Shown one piece after another: positions 43,412 to 53,582 of a DNA stretch of 64,000 nucleotides. The notes below the pieces were generated by a model. It was not told where the DNA came from. It made no database searches and worked only from the letters and a program-made list of their open reading frames with translations. Source of the DNA: Pseudomonadota bacterium (GTDB lineage: Bacteria > Pseudomonadota > Gammaproteobacteria > Acidiferrobacterales > Acidiferrobacteraceae). The position numbers were made by a program, and so were the translations under genes. The first letter of the stretch is position 1. Each line of letters opens with the position of its first letter. Location: contig JAJYGP010000025.1 in assembly GCA_021785035.1 (NCBI GenBank), positions 186,001-250,000 of the forward strand. Reading direction: 5' to 3'.

Positions 43412-44305
43412 TTACTGAACGCTTTGGCGCAGTTGGCGCCCAACCGCCCACCGCGCCCCGATCCAGCCCAGGATGGTCCCTATGACAACAAGTTTAAGGG
43501 CATCCCCTCCCCCTATCCCTGTAAGTGAGTACTTGCTCGCGTAAAGATGAGCGAGGTTGTGGACGGGGTCATGCAGGAGGAGTAAGGAGAGCTCCAAAAG
43601 GATGAGGGCGCAGACGCCCCCTAGGCCCCCGAGGAGTGCCCCGGTGTACAGGAAAGGCCGGCGGATAAAGGCGTCCGTGCCCCCCACGAGGCGGATCACG
43701 TCGATCTCGGTCGCACGATTTACCACCGCGACCCGGGTCGTGTTCCCTAAAATAAGAATCAGCGCAAATCCCAGGAGAGCGCCCAGGATCATCACCAGCC
43801 GATGTCCTAAGGCAAGTGCTGCGTCTAGCCGTTCGAGCCAAGCGAGGTTCGACTGAACGTGAGCGACGCCGGCCTCGGTTCTGAGGGCTGCCACAAGCGC
43901 TGTGAGGGCCTGGGGGCTACTCGGTGTGCGGATGACGACGACACCTGGAAGCGGGTTCTCGTGGAGGGCGGTGAGCGTACGGCCGAACCCCGATTGCTGC
44001 TCAAACTCCCGTAACCCTTGTCGCGGAGAGATGTAGCGGACCGATTGGACCCCGGGAAGTCGTCTCATCGCGGCCACGGCCGCTTGACCAGATGCCCCGC
44101 GGTGGAGATAGACCGAAAGCGCACCGCCCCGATCCCAGCTATGACTTAGTTGTTTCAGGTTCAAAAGTCCGACATAAAGTCCGGCCGGTAGGGCAAGGGT
44201 CACGCCGATCATAGCGATGGTCAGAAAGGATGCGCCCGGATGGCGTATGAGGTCTCCGAGGGTTGCCAGGAACACCTGGATGTGGCGAGCGAAATAGGCT
44301 TTCAT
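43412..44305 (-). CDS. ftsX: Cell division protein FtsX
   Basis: The permease-like partner of FtsE at the division septum, 297 aa, with an N-terminal TM (about 25-45), a periplasmic extracellular loop (about 60-160) and three C-terminal TMs (near 170, 220 and 265). The conserved ATEIDVIRLVGGTDAFIRRPF stretch of the FtsX family is present. Its start overlaps the ftsE stop by four bases, the standard ftsYEX order. Confidence 0.95.
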   Translation of the reverse strand: MKAYFARHIQVFLATLGDLIRHPGASFLTIAMIGVTLALPAGLYVGLLNLKQLSHSWDRGGALSVYLHRGASGQAAVAAMRRLPGVQSVRYISPRQGLREFEQQSGFGRTLTALHENPLPGVVVIRTPSSPQALTALVAALRTEAGVAHVQSNLAWLERLDAALALGHRLVMILGALLGFALILILGNTTRVAVVNRATEIDVIRLVGGTDAFIRRPFLYTGALLGGLGGVCALILLELSLLLLHDPVHNLAHLYASKYSLTGIGGGDALKLVVIGTILGWIGARWAVGRQLRQSVQ

Positions 44306-44961
44306 GTCGAAGCCACCATATGCCCACGGCCCAAAGCGATCACCCGTTTTTGGAGGCGTTCGATGTGACGGGTTTCGTGGGTCGCAATCAAGACCGTTAC
44401 CCCATGGTCGTTGAAGTCCTTGAAGAGATCTATGATTTCGTCGGACATGGCCGCGTCGAGGTTGCCTGTCGGCTCGTCGGCGATCAAAAGCACCGGGCGA
44501 TGGGTAATGGCCCGGGCAATTCCGACCCGTTGTTGTTCGCCGCCCGAAAGCGTCAACGGGTAGCCGCGCGCACGCGCCAAAAGCCCGACTTTGTCGAGGG
44601 CTGCCTGCACCCGTTTACGAACTTCGTCGCCGGTGATGCCGGCGACCACGAGCGGCAAGGCGACATTGTCGAAGACCGTGCGGTCATTCAAAAGTTTGTT
44701 GTCCTGAAACACGACTCCGATCTCGCGCCGAAAATAGGGTACGCGCCTAGGGCTGAGGCGTCCGAGGTTGTGGCCGTTGACCAGGATTTGGCCGCGGGTG
44801 GGTCGTTCCATAAGGCTTATGAGCTTTAAAAGCGTACTCTTGCCGGCGCCGGAATGTCCTGTGAGAAAGACGAGTTCCCCTTTGTCGACTGCAAAGCTGA
44901 CGTCGCTCAAGGCCTCGTTGCCACCGGGGTAGCGCTTAAAGATGTGGTTCAGTTCGATCAT
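44302..44961 (-). CDS. ftsE: Cell division ATP-binding protein FtsE
   Basis: An ABC ATPase that pairs with FtsX to activate septal peptidoglycan hydrolases; 219 aa. Walker A GHSGAGKST (35-43), signature LSGGEQQR, Walker B LLIADEPTGNLD and the H-loop TH are all present. It lies five bases after the ftsY stop, so the three genes form one unit. Confidence 0.97.
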   Translation of the reverse strand: MIELNHIFKRYPGGNEALSDVSFAVDKGELVFLTGHSGAGKSTLLKLISLMERPTRGQILVNGHNLGRLSPRRVPYFRREIGVVFQDNKLLNDRTVFDNVALPLVVAGITGDEVRKRVQAALDKVGLLARARGYPLTLSGGEQQRVGIARAITHRPVLLIADEPTGNLDAAMSDEIIDLFKDFNDHGVTVLIATHETRHIERLQKRVIALGRGHMVAST

Positions 44962-44966
44962 GGAGG

Positions 44967-45926
44967 CTAGGCTTCCGCAGGTAATACGGCGTCGACAAAG
45001 CCCCGGGCCTCGAATGGCCGCAGGTCTTCCGCGCTTTCTCCGACACCGACGAAGTAGATGGGAAGTGCAAAACGTTTGGCCAAGGCGAAGACCACTCCGC
45101 CCTTCGCGGTCCCGTCAAGCTTGGTGAGACAAAGCCCGGTGATGCCCACAACTTTATGGAAATGTTCCAGCTGCGCGATGGCGTTCTGCCCGATGCTCGC
45201 GTCCAATACCAACAAAGTTTCGTGGGGTGCGGTGGGGTCGACGCGACCAAGAACCCGCTTAATTTTGCCAAGCTCGTCCATAAGCCCGGCTTGGGTATGG
45301 AGCCGCCCGGCGCTATCGATGAGAAGGATGTCGCTCCCGCGCGCTTTGGCCGCCGCCAAGGCGTCGTGGGCTACGGCCGCGGCATCGGCGCCACGCGGCT
45401 GGCTGATAAGGCCTACCCCCGTGCGCCGCGCCCACTCGCCCAGTTGTTCTATGGCCGCCGCGCGAAAGGTGTCCCCAGCCGCGAGCAGAACCGAATGCCC
45501 CTCGGTAACAAAGCGCGCCGCCATTTTGCCGATTGTTGTGGTTTTCCCGGCGCCGTTGATCCCGACTGCCAGTATGACCTGAGGCTTAGGTCCTGTCGGC
45601 CAAGGGCGTTCGCAGGGCTTTACGATATCGTACAGGATGCCCCGCAAGGCCCCGTAAACCGCATCCGAGTCGCTGAGTTCTTTGCGGGATATCCGTCGGG
45701 TGATCTCGGACATGACCGCCGAGGCCGTATCTAGGCCAAGATCGGCGGTTATGAGGGCGGTTTCGAGCTCTTCTAGAAGTACCGCGTCCAGCGCCCGTTT
45801 ACGCCCTAACAGCTGACCTACGTTCTGGCCGAGAGCATGGCGGGTGGAAGCGAGCCGCTCATTGAGACGCGCCAAAACACCGGGTTTCTCGCTCTTGTCG
45901 CCGGACGACTTACGGAAGAGCGCCAT
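44967..45926 (-). CDS. ftsY: Signal recognition particle receptor FtsY
   Basis: The SRP receptor GTPase, which docks ribosome-SRP complexes at the membrane; 319 aa. The NG domain has G1 GINGAGKTT (122-130), DTFRAAAIEQL, IDSAGRL and the G4-type TKLDGTAKGG, with DASIGQNA between them. The acidic A domain of enteric FtsY is nearly absent here, so this is a short form. It starts six bases after the ferredoxin stop. Confidence 0.97.
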   Translation of the reverse strand: MALFRKSSGDKSEKPGVLARLNERLASTRHALGQNVGQLLGRKRALDAVLLEELETALITADLGLDTASAVMSEITRRISRKELSDSDAVYGALRGILYDIVKPCERPWPTGPKPQVILAVGINGAGKTTTIGKMAARFVTEGHSVLLAAGDTFRAAAIEQLGEWARRTGVGLISQPRGADAAAVAHDALAAAKARGSDILLIDSAGRLHTQAGLMDELGKIKRVLGRVDPTAPHETLLVLDASIGQNAIAQLEHFHKVVGITGLCLTKLDGTAKGGVVFALAKRFALPIYFVGVGESAEDLRPFEARGFVDAVLPAEA

Positions 45927-45932
45927 GAACCC

Positions 45933-46682
<750 letters not shown>

Positions 46683-46686
<4 letters not shown>

Positions 46687-47261
46687 TGCGACTCCTTATG
46701 TAAGGTGGCAAGACCAAACCGCACTTTTCCCGCGCATCCTTGCCGGTGCCAACGAAGATCCGGGGGCAGCTCCCAAGCCGTGCCTGCAGCGGTTTCGACA
46801 TAGATCATGCCCGCCGGCGTCAGAATGCCGCGCTCTTGCACAAGGGTCAAGGCCGCCGCCAAGAGTTCGGTTTCAAAAGGCGGGTCCAGGAACACAATAT
46901 CGAAAGCTGCAGGCGGTGTCGCTGCCAAAAAGTCCAAAGCATCTTCAGCCACAACGGTGGCGGTCCTCGCGTCTAAGAGGTGCGCCGTCTGGCGCAGGGC
47001 GGCCTGAGCGGCGCGATCCTTCTCGACCAAGACCGCGGTGGCCGCGCCTCGCGAGAGGGCCTCGAAGCCGAGCGCGCCCGAGCCGGCAAAAAGATCGAGA
47101 CAACGGGCCTCGGGAAGGGAAGGGGCGAGCCAATTAAAGACCGTTTCCCGCACCCGGTCGGGGGTCGGCCGCAGCCCTTCGCGGGCCGGAAACGAGAGGT
47201 GGCGGCTACGCCAAAGACCTCCTATAAGGCGCACTCTTTGCGTGTTAGTTGGGGCCGACAT
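46683..47261 (-). CDS. rsmD: 16S rRNA (guanine(966)-N2)-methyltransferase (RsmD)
   Basis: A SAM-dependent rRNA methyltransferase of 192 aa. It shows the family [10 protein letters not shown] start, [18 protein letters not shown] loop [15 protein letters not shown] and catalytic DPPF. The ATG at 47261 begins the family-like sequence and lies inside the end of the ClC gene; the frame is open a little further upstream. The rsmD-coaD-ferredoxin order is frequent in proteobacteria. Confidence 0.95.
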
Positions 47262-48594
47262 AGTCCTGAACCTCGAGGTTCGGAGCGGGGGTTTGGGCAA
47301 GGAATCGGGCCGCGAGCGCCTGGTAGATGGGTTCCCGGCAAATCAATTGGGCCGTCAAGGCGGCAAGCCAGGCGGTGGCCATGAGCGGGAAGAGCAGGGT
47401 ATTGTTGGCCGTCATTTCCATGACAATAACGAAAGCCGTGATCGGAGTTTGCACGACGCCACTCAGGTAGCTCACCATACCCAAGATGATGGCAGCTTGT
47501 GTGGGCTCCTGGCTCAGGAGGTGGCCGACATCCGCCCCGATTCCGGCGCCTGTGGCCAGAGCCGGGGCAAAAAGACCGCCGGGTATCCCACTCAAATAGG
47601 AGAGCAGGCTCGCCAACCACTTGCCAAGTGGGAAAAACCACGAGAAGCGGGCTGTACCGAGAACCAAGGCGCGCGCCTCGGGGTAGCCGGTGCCAAAAGT
47701 GCTCCCCCCCAAAAGCATCCCAATGATCGCTATGGCAAGACCAAACGCCAGAGCGAGGCGGTAGGGGTGACGTTTAAGGACTTCTTGCAGACGTTCGCTC
47801 AGATCAAGAACGATGCGGCTAAAAACGCCTCCCGCCAGCCCACCGATCACACCGATCACGGGAACCAGCAGCCATTGGCGCGGCGCGAGCGTCGCCTGCG
47901 TGATGCCAAAATAGGTGTAGTTCCCCTCTATGGCGACCGCCGTAAGCCCGGCGATCAGGATCGTAATGATGATGGTGCCGCTCGCGTGTTCATCAAAGCC
48001 GCGGGCCAGTTCCTCGATCGCAAACATGATCCCGGCTATGGGGGTATTGAAGGCCGCGGCGATACCAGCTGCGCCCCCGGCAAGAATAAGGGCTCGCTCG
48101 AGCTGTGGTCGTTTAATGCCGGCGATCCGTCCGGCCGCGGCCGTAAAGGCAGCGCCCACATGGACAGTGGGCCCTTCCCGACCGATAGAAGCGCCGACAA
48201 AAAGGCCAAGCGTCGTTAACAAAATTTTCCCGACCGCTATCCGTACCGACAAGAGGCGCGTCTGCGCGTCACTGGCTTGCGGGTCGAGCGTTGCGATCAC
48301 CTGGGGGATGCCGCTCCCTTGGGCACCCGGGAAAAACCGCCGCGTCAGCCACAAAGACAGCCCGATACCCCCTGGGGTCAAGAACAACGGCGCCCACGGC
48401 CAGCGCCCGTAGATCATGCCAAAGCTGTAATTTGCGAGGTTGCCGAGCTCGGTCAAGGTCACGGCTGCGAGACCAACGAGGACCGCTCCGCCCCAAAACA
48501 CCAAACGCAAAGTCCAGTGTCGGCGATACAAAAGGCCCAAGAAACGCCGCCGGGGCGACCGCCAAGAGCGCCCCGGTTGGCGATGGATACGCAT
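47245..48594 (-). CDS. clcA: ClC-family chloride/proton antiporter
   Basis: A polytopic ClC protein of 449 aa with the three anion-filter motifs: GSGIPQV, GREGPTVHVG (whose Glu is the gating glutamate of antiporters) and GGLFAPALATG. Such proteins exchange Cl- for H+, useful in acid resistance. No C-terminal CBS domain is present. It starts three bases after the dynamin-like gene stop and its end overlaps rsmD. Confidence 0.93.
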   Translation of the reverse strand: MRIHRQPGRSWRSPRRRFLGLLYRRHWTLRLVFWGGAVLVGLAAVTLTELGNLANYSFGMIYGRWPWAPLFLTPGGIGLSLWLTRRFFPGAQGSGIPQVIATLDPQASDAQTRLLSVRIAVGKILLTTLGLFVGASIGREGPTVHVGAAFTAAAGRIAGIKRPQLERALILAGGAAGIAAAFNTPIAGIMFAIEELARGFDEHASGTIIITILIAGLTAVAIEGNYTYFGITQATLAPRQWLLVPVIGVIGGLAGGVFSRIVLDLSERLQEVLKRHPYRLALAFGLAIAIIGMLLGGSTFGTGYPEARALVLGTARFSWFFPLGKWLASLLSYLSGIPGGLFAPALATGAGIGADVGHLLSQEPTQAAIILGMVSYLSGVVQTPITAFVIVMEMTANNTLLFPLMATAWLAALTAQLICREPIYQALAARFLAQTPAPNLEVQDYVGPN

Positions 48595-48597
48595 ACC

Positions 48598-50526
48598 CTA
48601 GGGGGCCTGGGTCAGCGCTGTGCGGATCCGACTAAACGAGGCGTGTGCCGCCCTGTGTTGTTCGTCGATCTCTTCCAATACCTGCTTTAATTCGGCCATC
48701 CGCGCCTCCAAGGTGTCGCTCGCTTGGTGGATGCGCTTGATGCTCTCAAGGCGTCGACGTAACTGGGCCTGGTGCTCGCGCACCTGAGACTCCATCGGCG
48801 CCATCATGTCGCGCAGCCAATCATCGGCATCGCGGTTGATACTGACGAAGATCGCCCGGACCTTGCTGACCGCCGACTCGAAAAAGCTGCGGACAACGGT
48901 CTTTTGTTCGGTCATGATCAGCGACAGGCCTTTCACAAACTGCTCGTGTTTTTCCTGCAGACGCTTAATTTCCCGGGTGTAGCGCATGACCGAGAATGAG
49001 GCCGGTTTGATGTTAGCAAGTCCGTGCTCCTCTTGAAATTTACGGTGCATGCCGTCTATCAAGGTCTTGATCTGTTGCGCGTCTTGCGTCAATTGCTCTA
49101 TGTGTGACCCGGAATAGGCAAAGAACTCTTGCATGGCCGTTTTAAGCCCGCCCGTGGTCAGGCTCGTTTCCATGTTTTTCTTGGTTTCCGCGATCATCGC
49201 ATCGAGCTGGCGCAGACTGATTTTTGTGTAAAGAGCCGAGCTTTGCTCGGCAAAGATGGTGCGCGTGGCATGAAAGCGCTGGAGGCTTTTGTCGAACTCC
49301 GTTTTGTCGCGCCGCACCTTTTCCATCATATGTTCGATGACGTCCATGTTTTTGCCATTCAGCGTGCTGAGCTCGCCCCAGTGTTCGCGAAGCCCCTGCA
49401 ACCTTTGCGTGATAACCCGCTCTATGCAGGCCTGGACCTCGTTAAATTCCGCAGACACGGTCTCTGCCACCAGCCCGCCTTTGCTGGGAAGCAGTTCTTC
49501 GGCTAAGGCTTTCTCCAGGACCCTAATTCCACTGCGGTCCTCGAGCAAGGCATCGTTACGGACCTTGGCTGTTAAAGCCTTCTGTGCCGAGACCGGGTAG
49601 ATGCGGTTTTCCGCGACCCCCAGGTAGCGGGCGGTTTCGGTGACTTGCCGCGCTATTTCGCGTTCGACATCCTGTTTATTTTTGAGCTCGTCCCACAAGC
49701 CGTCGACCTTGTTTAACACCACAAGACGCCCCTTGTGGCTCCCGGCGATATGTTCCCGCCATACCGAGATCTCGGATTGAGTGACTCCGGTGTCGGCCGC
49801 CAGTACGAACAGGACGGCGTGGGCGTTGGGGAGCGTGTTTAACGTCAGCTCCGGTTCGGCCCCAAGCGCGTTCAGGCCCGGGGTATCAAGAATCACCAAC
49901 CCGTCTTTTAGAAGCGGATGCGGAAAGTTGATGAGCGCGTAGCGCCATTTAGGGATCTCAACTTTACCGTCACCACCCACGGTGGCCCCGGCCTGGGCTA
50001 CGTCGTTTGTGACGGCAAGCCCCAGGGCCCGCGCTCGTTCGGCGTCGACGATCTGGGTTTCGGCGATATGTTTTAGGGCCTCGGCCATGGTAGCGGGGGC
50101 CGAAAGGTCTAAGGGTATGGTCTTCCACTCGTCAGGAAAACCCTTGAACTCGGCGATGGTGCCGCCATTTTCGCGAGTTTCTATGGGAAGGAGCTTGACG
50201 CTCGGCGGCTTGTCGCTGTCATACAAGATCTCGGTCGGGCACATCGTGGTGCGCCCCGCGCTCGAGGGAAGGATTCGTTGTCCCTGTTCGCCAAAAAATA
50301 TGGCATTGATCAGTTCCGACTTGCCGCGCGAAAACTCCGCCACGAACGCCAGATACAGTTTGTCGTCGTGGAGCGCGTTCAGCATGCGGTCGAGGTGCGC
50401 CTCGCTTTGGGGCTGGCTTAGGCCTTGGTCGGCAAGCCATGTGCGTAACTCGCGGGTCGCATTACCCAGGTTTGCGCGCCATAAACCATAGGCCTCAAAG
50501 CGGGCTTCGATCGCGGTGTGGCTCAT
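48598..50526 (-). CDS. Bacterial dynamin-like GTPase
   Basis: A 642-aa large GTPase. G1 is AEFSRGKS (63-70), the G2 threonine is in GRTTMCPT, G3 is DTPG (214-217) and G4 is NKVD (272-275). The C-terminal half is almost all helical with coiled-coil stretches and ends in LEARMAELKQVLEEIDEQH, as in bacterial dynamins that remodel membranes. The start at 50526 has GAGGGA upstream; the open frame further 5' is antisense to mutM and not coding. It lies between mutM and clcA. Its cellular job is unknown. Confidence 0.85.
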   Translation of the reverse strand: MSHTAIEARFEAYGLWRANLGNATRELRTWLADQGLSQPQSEAHLDRMLNALHDDKLYLAFVAEFSRGKSELINAIFFGEQGQRILPSSAGRTTMCPTEILYDSDKPPSVKLLPIETRENGGTIAEFKGFPDEWKTIPLDLSAPATMAEALKHIAETQIVDAERARALGLAVTNDVAQAGATVGGDGKVEIPKWRYALINFPHPLLKDGLVILDTPGLNALGAEPELTLNTLPNAHAVLFVLAADTGVTQSEISVWREHIAGSHKGRLVVLNKVDGLWDELKNKQDVEREIARQVTETARYLGVAENRIYPVSAQKALTAKVRNDALLEDRSGIRVLEKALAEELLPSKGGLVAETVSAEFNEVQACIERVITQRLQGLREHWGELSTLNGKNMDVIEHMMEKVRRDKTEFDKSLQRFHATRTIFAEQSSALYTKISLRQLDAMIAETKKNMETSLTTGGLKTAMQEFFAYSGSHIEQLTQDAQQIKTLIDGMHRKFQEEHGLANIKPASFSVMRYTREIKRLQEKHEQFVKGLSLIMTEQKTVVRSFFESAVSKVRAIFVSINRDADDWLRDMMAPMESQVREHQAQLRRRLESIKRIHQASDTLEARMAELKQVLEEIDEQHRAAHASFSRIRTALTQAP

Positions 50527-50578
50527 AGCGCTTCCCTCAGTATCTAATGGTTCTTCGCATAGTATAGGCCAAATCGCG

Positions 50579-51391
50579 CTATCGTTGACAATGAGGGCAA
50601 TAATAGCTGCTGCGGGTGAGATGGCTGAGGCGCACGATCTGGGTGCCGCAGCCCAGGCAAGGGTCGCCGGCACGCCCGTAGACCTGGAGTTGTTGCTGAA
50701 AGTACCCGGGGCGCCCATCGCTCCCGGAGAAGTCTTTTAGAGTTGTCCCCCCAACCGCGATCGCCCGGTTTAAAACCGCGACAATGGCCGCGGCCAGGGT
50801 ATCGTAGCGGGTCCGGCTTATGCGCCCGGCGGCCCGCCCGGGGTGGATGCCGGCGCTAAAAAGTGCTTCATTGGCGTAGATATTGCCGATGCCGGCGACG
50901 ATCTGGCCGTTCAGCAGAAAATCCCGAATCGCGATACGCCGGCCTCGTGCCCGGTGGTAAAGATAGGCGCCGCTAAACTCAGGCTCGAGCGGTTCCGGTC
51001 CGAGATGCCTGAGGAGCGGGTGATGGGGCCGGTCTTCGGTGTAAAGGAGCGCCCCGAAGCGCCGGGGATCGCGCATGCGCAAGCACTGGCCCCCCGTGAC
51101 CACGATATCGAAGGGGTCCCAGGGCCCAGGTGGTTTACGGGTCGCTACCATCTGGAGGCTCCCCGACATCCCGAGATGGATGATGAGCGAGCCTTCCCCA
51201 AGGTCCAAAAGAAGATATTTACCGCGCCGGTCGATTCGGGCGATGGTGCGGCCAGGAAGCAGGGTCTCGAGCTGTGGGGCGATGGGCCACCGGAGGCGGC
51301 GATCGCGCACCACGAGGGCTATAATGCGGGTCCCGCACAAAAGCGGTACCAGACCCCGGCGGGTGGTCTCGACCTCAGGGAGTTCTGGCAT
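50579..51391 (-). CDS. mutM: Formamidopyrimidine-DNA glycosylase (MutM/Fpg)
   Basis: Removes 8-oxoguanine and other oxidised purines and cleaves the AP site; 270 aa. The N-terminus MPELPEVE supplies catalytic Pro2 and Glu3, and RRGKYLLL holds the conserved lysine. GIGNIYANE is the H2TH motif, and the zinc finger CLGC..CPHC closes the protein. The ATG at 51391 is required to expose Pro2. Its 5' end overlaps the DUF4340 gene by 17 bases. Confidence 0.97.
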   Translation of the reverse strand: MPELPEVETTRRGLVPLLCGTRIIALVVRDRRLRWPIAPQLETLLPGRTIARIDRRGKYLLLDLGEGSLIIHLGMSGSLQMVATRKPPGPWDPFDIVVTGGQCLRMRDPRRFGALLYTEDRPHHPLLRHLGPEPLEPEFSGAYLYHRARGRRIAIRDFLLNGQIVAGIGNIYANEALFSAGIHPGRAAGRISRTRYDTLAAAIVAVLNRAIAVGGTTLKDFSGSDGRPGYFQQQLQVYGRAGDPCLGCGTQIVRLSHLTRSSYYCPHCQR

Positions 51392-52250
51392 CCGGGCCGA
51401 GATGCAAAAGACGCTGGCCGATCTCCTCGGGAAAGTGATACGCGAGCCCCTGGTCTTGTCGCGCCAGGACGAGCTCTGGTTGGGTCGCAAGAATATCGAA
51501 GGTTAAGGCCCGCAGGCGCCCCGGTTTCTTGGCCCCTTGGGTCCGGTAACGAATGACGATTCGCCCGAGCGCCGTTTGTCCGTGGTAGCGGGTCACAGAG
51601 AGGGCCCGGGCATAACGCCATTCTTCCACGAAGGTGTTGATCCGATCGTTTGAGATCCGAGCAATCTTCGGTATCGCTCGCCAAATTCCGCGTTTTCTCA
51701 CGATTGCGAAATGCGGCAGGATAAAGCCGACCGGATGGATTTTGGCGCTCAGAAGCTTGGTGCTTAAAAAGCTATCGGGACTCAGGCGTCGCGGGTGAAT
51801 GGCGGCGGCGGGTACGAGCGAAATCATGTTATTCACAAGGACGTAGCGCAGGTCGCCGAACGGACGGCGCCGACCGATCAAGACCCGCTGCTTATTGAAG
51901 GTGAGGACCGCTTGCGGAGGCGCCAATCCAAACCCGGCGAGCCGACCCTGGGGGGCCGCGAAGCGACCGCGTGTGCGCGCCTGCACGAGATCAGTCAAGG
52001 CCTCGACCCGAAATTTGGCGGCTCGCGCCTTCAGGGGCTTGAGTAGGAACCAACGCGCGCCCACGCGCTTTAAGAGGATGGTCGGCTGGCCTTTGCGTTG
52101 GATCTCGATGGTCGCCACATCGGCGGTTTTTATGACTGCGAGCTGGGGCACCGGGGTGTGCGTGGCCACCTCGGGCCTGTGCCATAGGAAGAACCCGAGA
52201 CCGAGAGCGACACACAGCAGGAGGCCGTTGATAAACCATCGGTTCGTCAT
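51375..52250 (-). CDS. DUF4340 protein of a Gld-like ABC exporter
   Basis: A 291-aa protein with one N-terminal TM (RWFINGLLLCVALGLGFFLW) and a periplasmic beta-rich part of the DUF4340 type, with LKRVGARWFLLKPLKARA and a later LTFNKQRVLIG. Such proteins follow GldG-like genes in an ABC set of uncertain role. The start at 52250 lies two bases after the upstream stop; a start at 52277 is possible. Confidence 0.75.
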   Translation of the reverse strand: MTNRWFINGLLLCVALGLGFFLWHRPEVATHTPVPQLAVIKTADVATIEIQRKGQPTILLKRVGARWFLLKPLKARAAKFRVEALTDLVQARTRGRFAAPQGRLAGFGLAPPQAVLTFNKQRVLIGRRRPFGDLRYVLVNNMISLVPAAAIHPRRLSPDSFLSTKLLSAKIHPVGFILPHFAIVRKRGIWRAIPKIARISNDRINTFVEEWRYARALSVTRYHGQTALGRIVIRYRTQGAKKPGRLRALTFDILATQPELVLARQDQGLAYHFPEEIGQRLLHLGPDARTP

Positions 52251-52252
52251 CG

Positions 52253-53581
52253 CTATAGGCGCCGCCTTCGCCACCAAGCCATTACCCCTCCGCCTAAAAA
52301 CAGGAGGGGTAGGACCAACAGAAAGCCATACGCTATGACGTCTTCCTCGCCGCCTGTCAGCGCCAAGGTGAGATCGGGTGAGACGCGATTGGGAAGGTTT
52401 ATGAAGGTATCGTCATGCGCAAGCCAATTGGCAAGGTTCATGGCAAGTGCCAAGTTGCCGCCTTCGCCGATAAAACTGTTAGAGGCGAAGTCGCTATCGC
52501 CGACGATCACAACCCGCTGCGTATGGGGGCCGCGCGCCCGTTCTAAGGCGAGGCCGAGGGTAAGCGAGCCTGGCACAACCCCCGGTGGGGGCTGGACTAG
52601 GCCTGCCAGCGGCCGACGCTGTTCCCAAGCTGTCCGATCGGTACGCAGGATGGGGAGCGCTTTGATTCCCTTTACCGGAGTGACCATCAAGGCCGTGGCG
52701 GTCGGGAACACCGTGACCAAATGCATGCCCCGTACCGGCCCCACCGCGGGGTAGCGGTCGATCGCAATAAAGTCGGGATTGGTTCCGGTCAAGAGGCTTG
52801 AGGTTGGATCTACAACAAATCCGTGCCGGATCGTGACACCAAGGCCTCGTGCAAGCCCCGTCAAGCCCTCAGCATGATGGGGCTCAAGCAGCCATAGCAG
52901 TTCGCCCCCTTGGTGCACATAAGCCTTTAAGGTCGCGATTTCCCCGGCCAAAAATGGCGTGCGCGGATCGGCGATGACGAGCACCCCGGTTTTTGACGGA
53001 AGGGGTTGGGCGGACCCAAGATTAAAAGACGCGACCTGGAATCCGCGCGCCTTCAGCTGTTTGGCCCACAAGGACAGGCCCAATACGCCGGTATTTGTCT
53101 CTGTGCGCTCACCATTGCCGGTGAGGAAGGTGATGTGTCGCAGGCCGGTGCGCTCAAGCCGTGCCAGAAGATTGGTGATCCCGGTTTCAGTCGGGCTTAG
53201 CACTACGGCTGACCGCTTCCCGTAATGGATCTGGAGTTCGCCGTTGAAGGTGATCCCGGTGCGCCGGACGAGCGCCGGATGTTTGTCGGGGTTGATAAAA
53301 ACGAGTCGTATGTGGCCGTCGACGCGCTGATATTTGGCGATCAAGGCCTGGATGTCGTGACGCAATGTGGGCCCGTGGGCAAAGGCGTCGATGGTGACAG
53401 GTCGCCGCAGGGCCTTGACGATGCCGACGCTCGGGGCTGTGAGGCTGTTGCGCCCGGTCGCGGTCCAGTCGGCCACGTAGCGATAGATGTGGGCGGCATA
53501 CAGCACAAGGCCGGCCACAACGAGCCACAACACCAAGAAGCTTCCCTGGCTACCGAGTCTACTGAGTCGGTCTCCTTTCAT
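52253..53581 (-). CDS. GldG-like auxiliary protein of an ABC exporter
   Basis: A 442-aa protein with an N-terminal TM (FLVLWLVVAGLVLYAAHIY), a large periplasmic ABC-type-uncharacterised domain (HITFLTGNGERTETNTG, LLEPHHAEG, VVIGDSDFASNSFIG) and a C-terminal TM (FLLVLPLLFLGGGVMAWW). The layout is that of GldG. The ATG at 53581 has AGGTG upstream; a GTG at 53590 that overlaps the permease is the alternative. It forms one unit with permease and ATPase. Confidence 0.82.
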   Translation of the reverse strand: MKGDRLSRLGSQGSFLVLWLVVAGLVLYAAHIYRYVADWTATGRNSLTAPSVGIVKALRRPVTIDAFAHGPTLRHDIQALIAKYQRVDGHIRLVFINPDKHPALVRRTGITFNGELQIHYGKRSAVVLSPTETGITNLLARLERTGLRHITFLTGNGERTETNTGVLGLSLWAKQLKARGFQVASFNLGSAQPLPSKTGVLVIADPRTPFLAGEIATLKAYVHQGGELLWLLEPHHAEGLTGLARGLGVTIRHGFVVDPTSSLLTGTNPDFIAIDRYPAVGPVRGMHLVTVFPTATALMVTPVKGIKALPILRTDRTAWEQRRPLAGLVQPPPGVVPGSLTLGLALERARGPHTQRVVIVGDSDFASNSFIGEGGNLALAMNLANWLAHDDTFINLPNRVSPDLTLALTGGEEDVIAYGFLLVLPLLFLGGGVMAWWRRRRL

Positions 53582-53582
53582 G

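Noticed and set aside
46945..48219. Long open frames antisense to rsmD and clcA
   Set aside because: They are compositional shadows of well-supported genes on the other strand.
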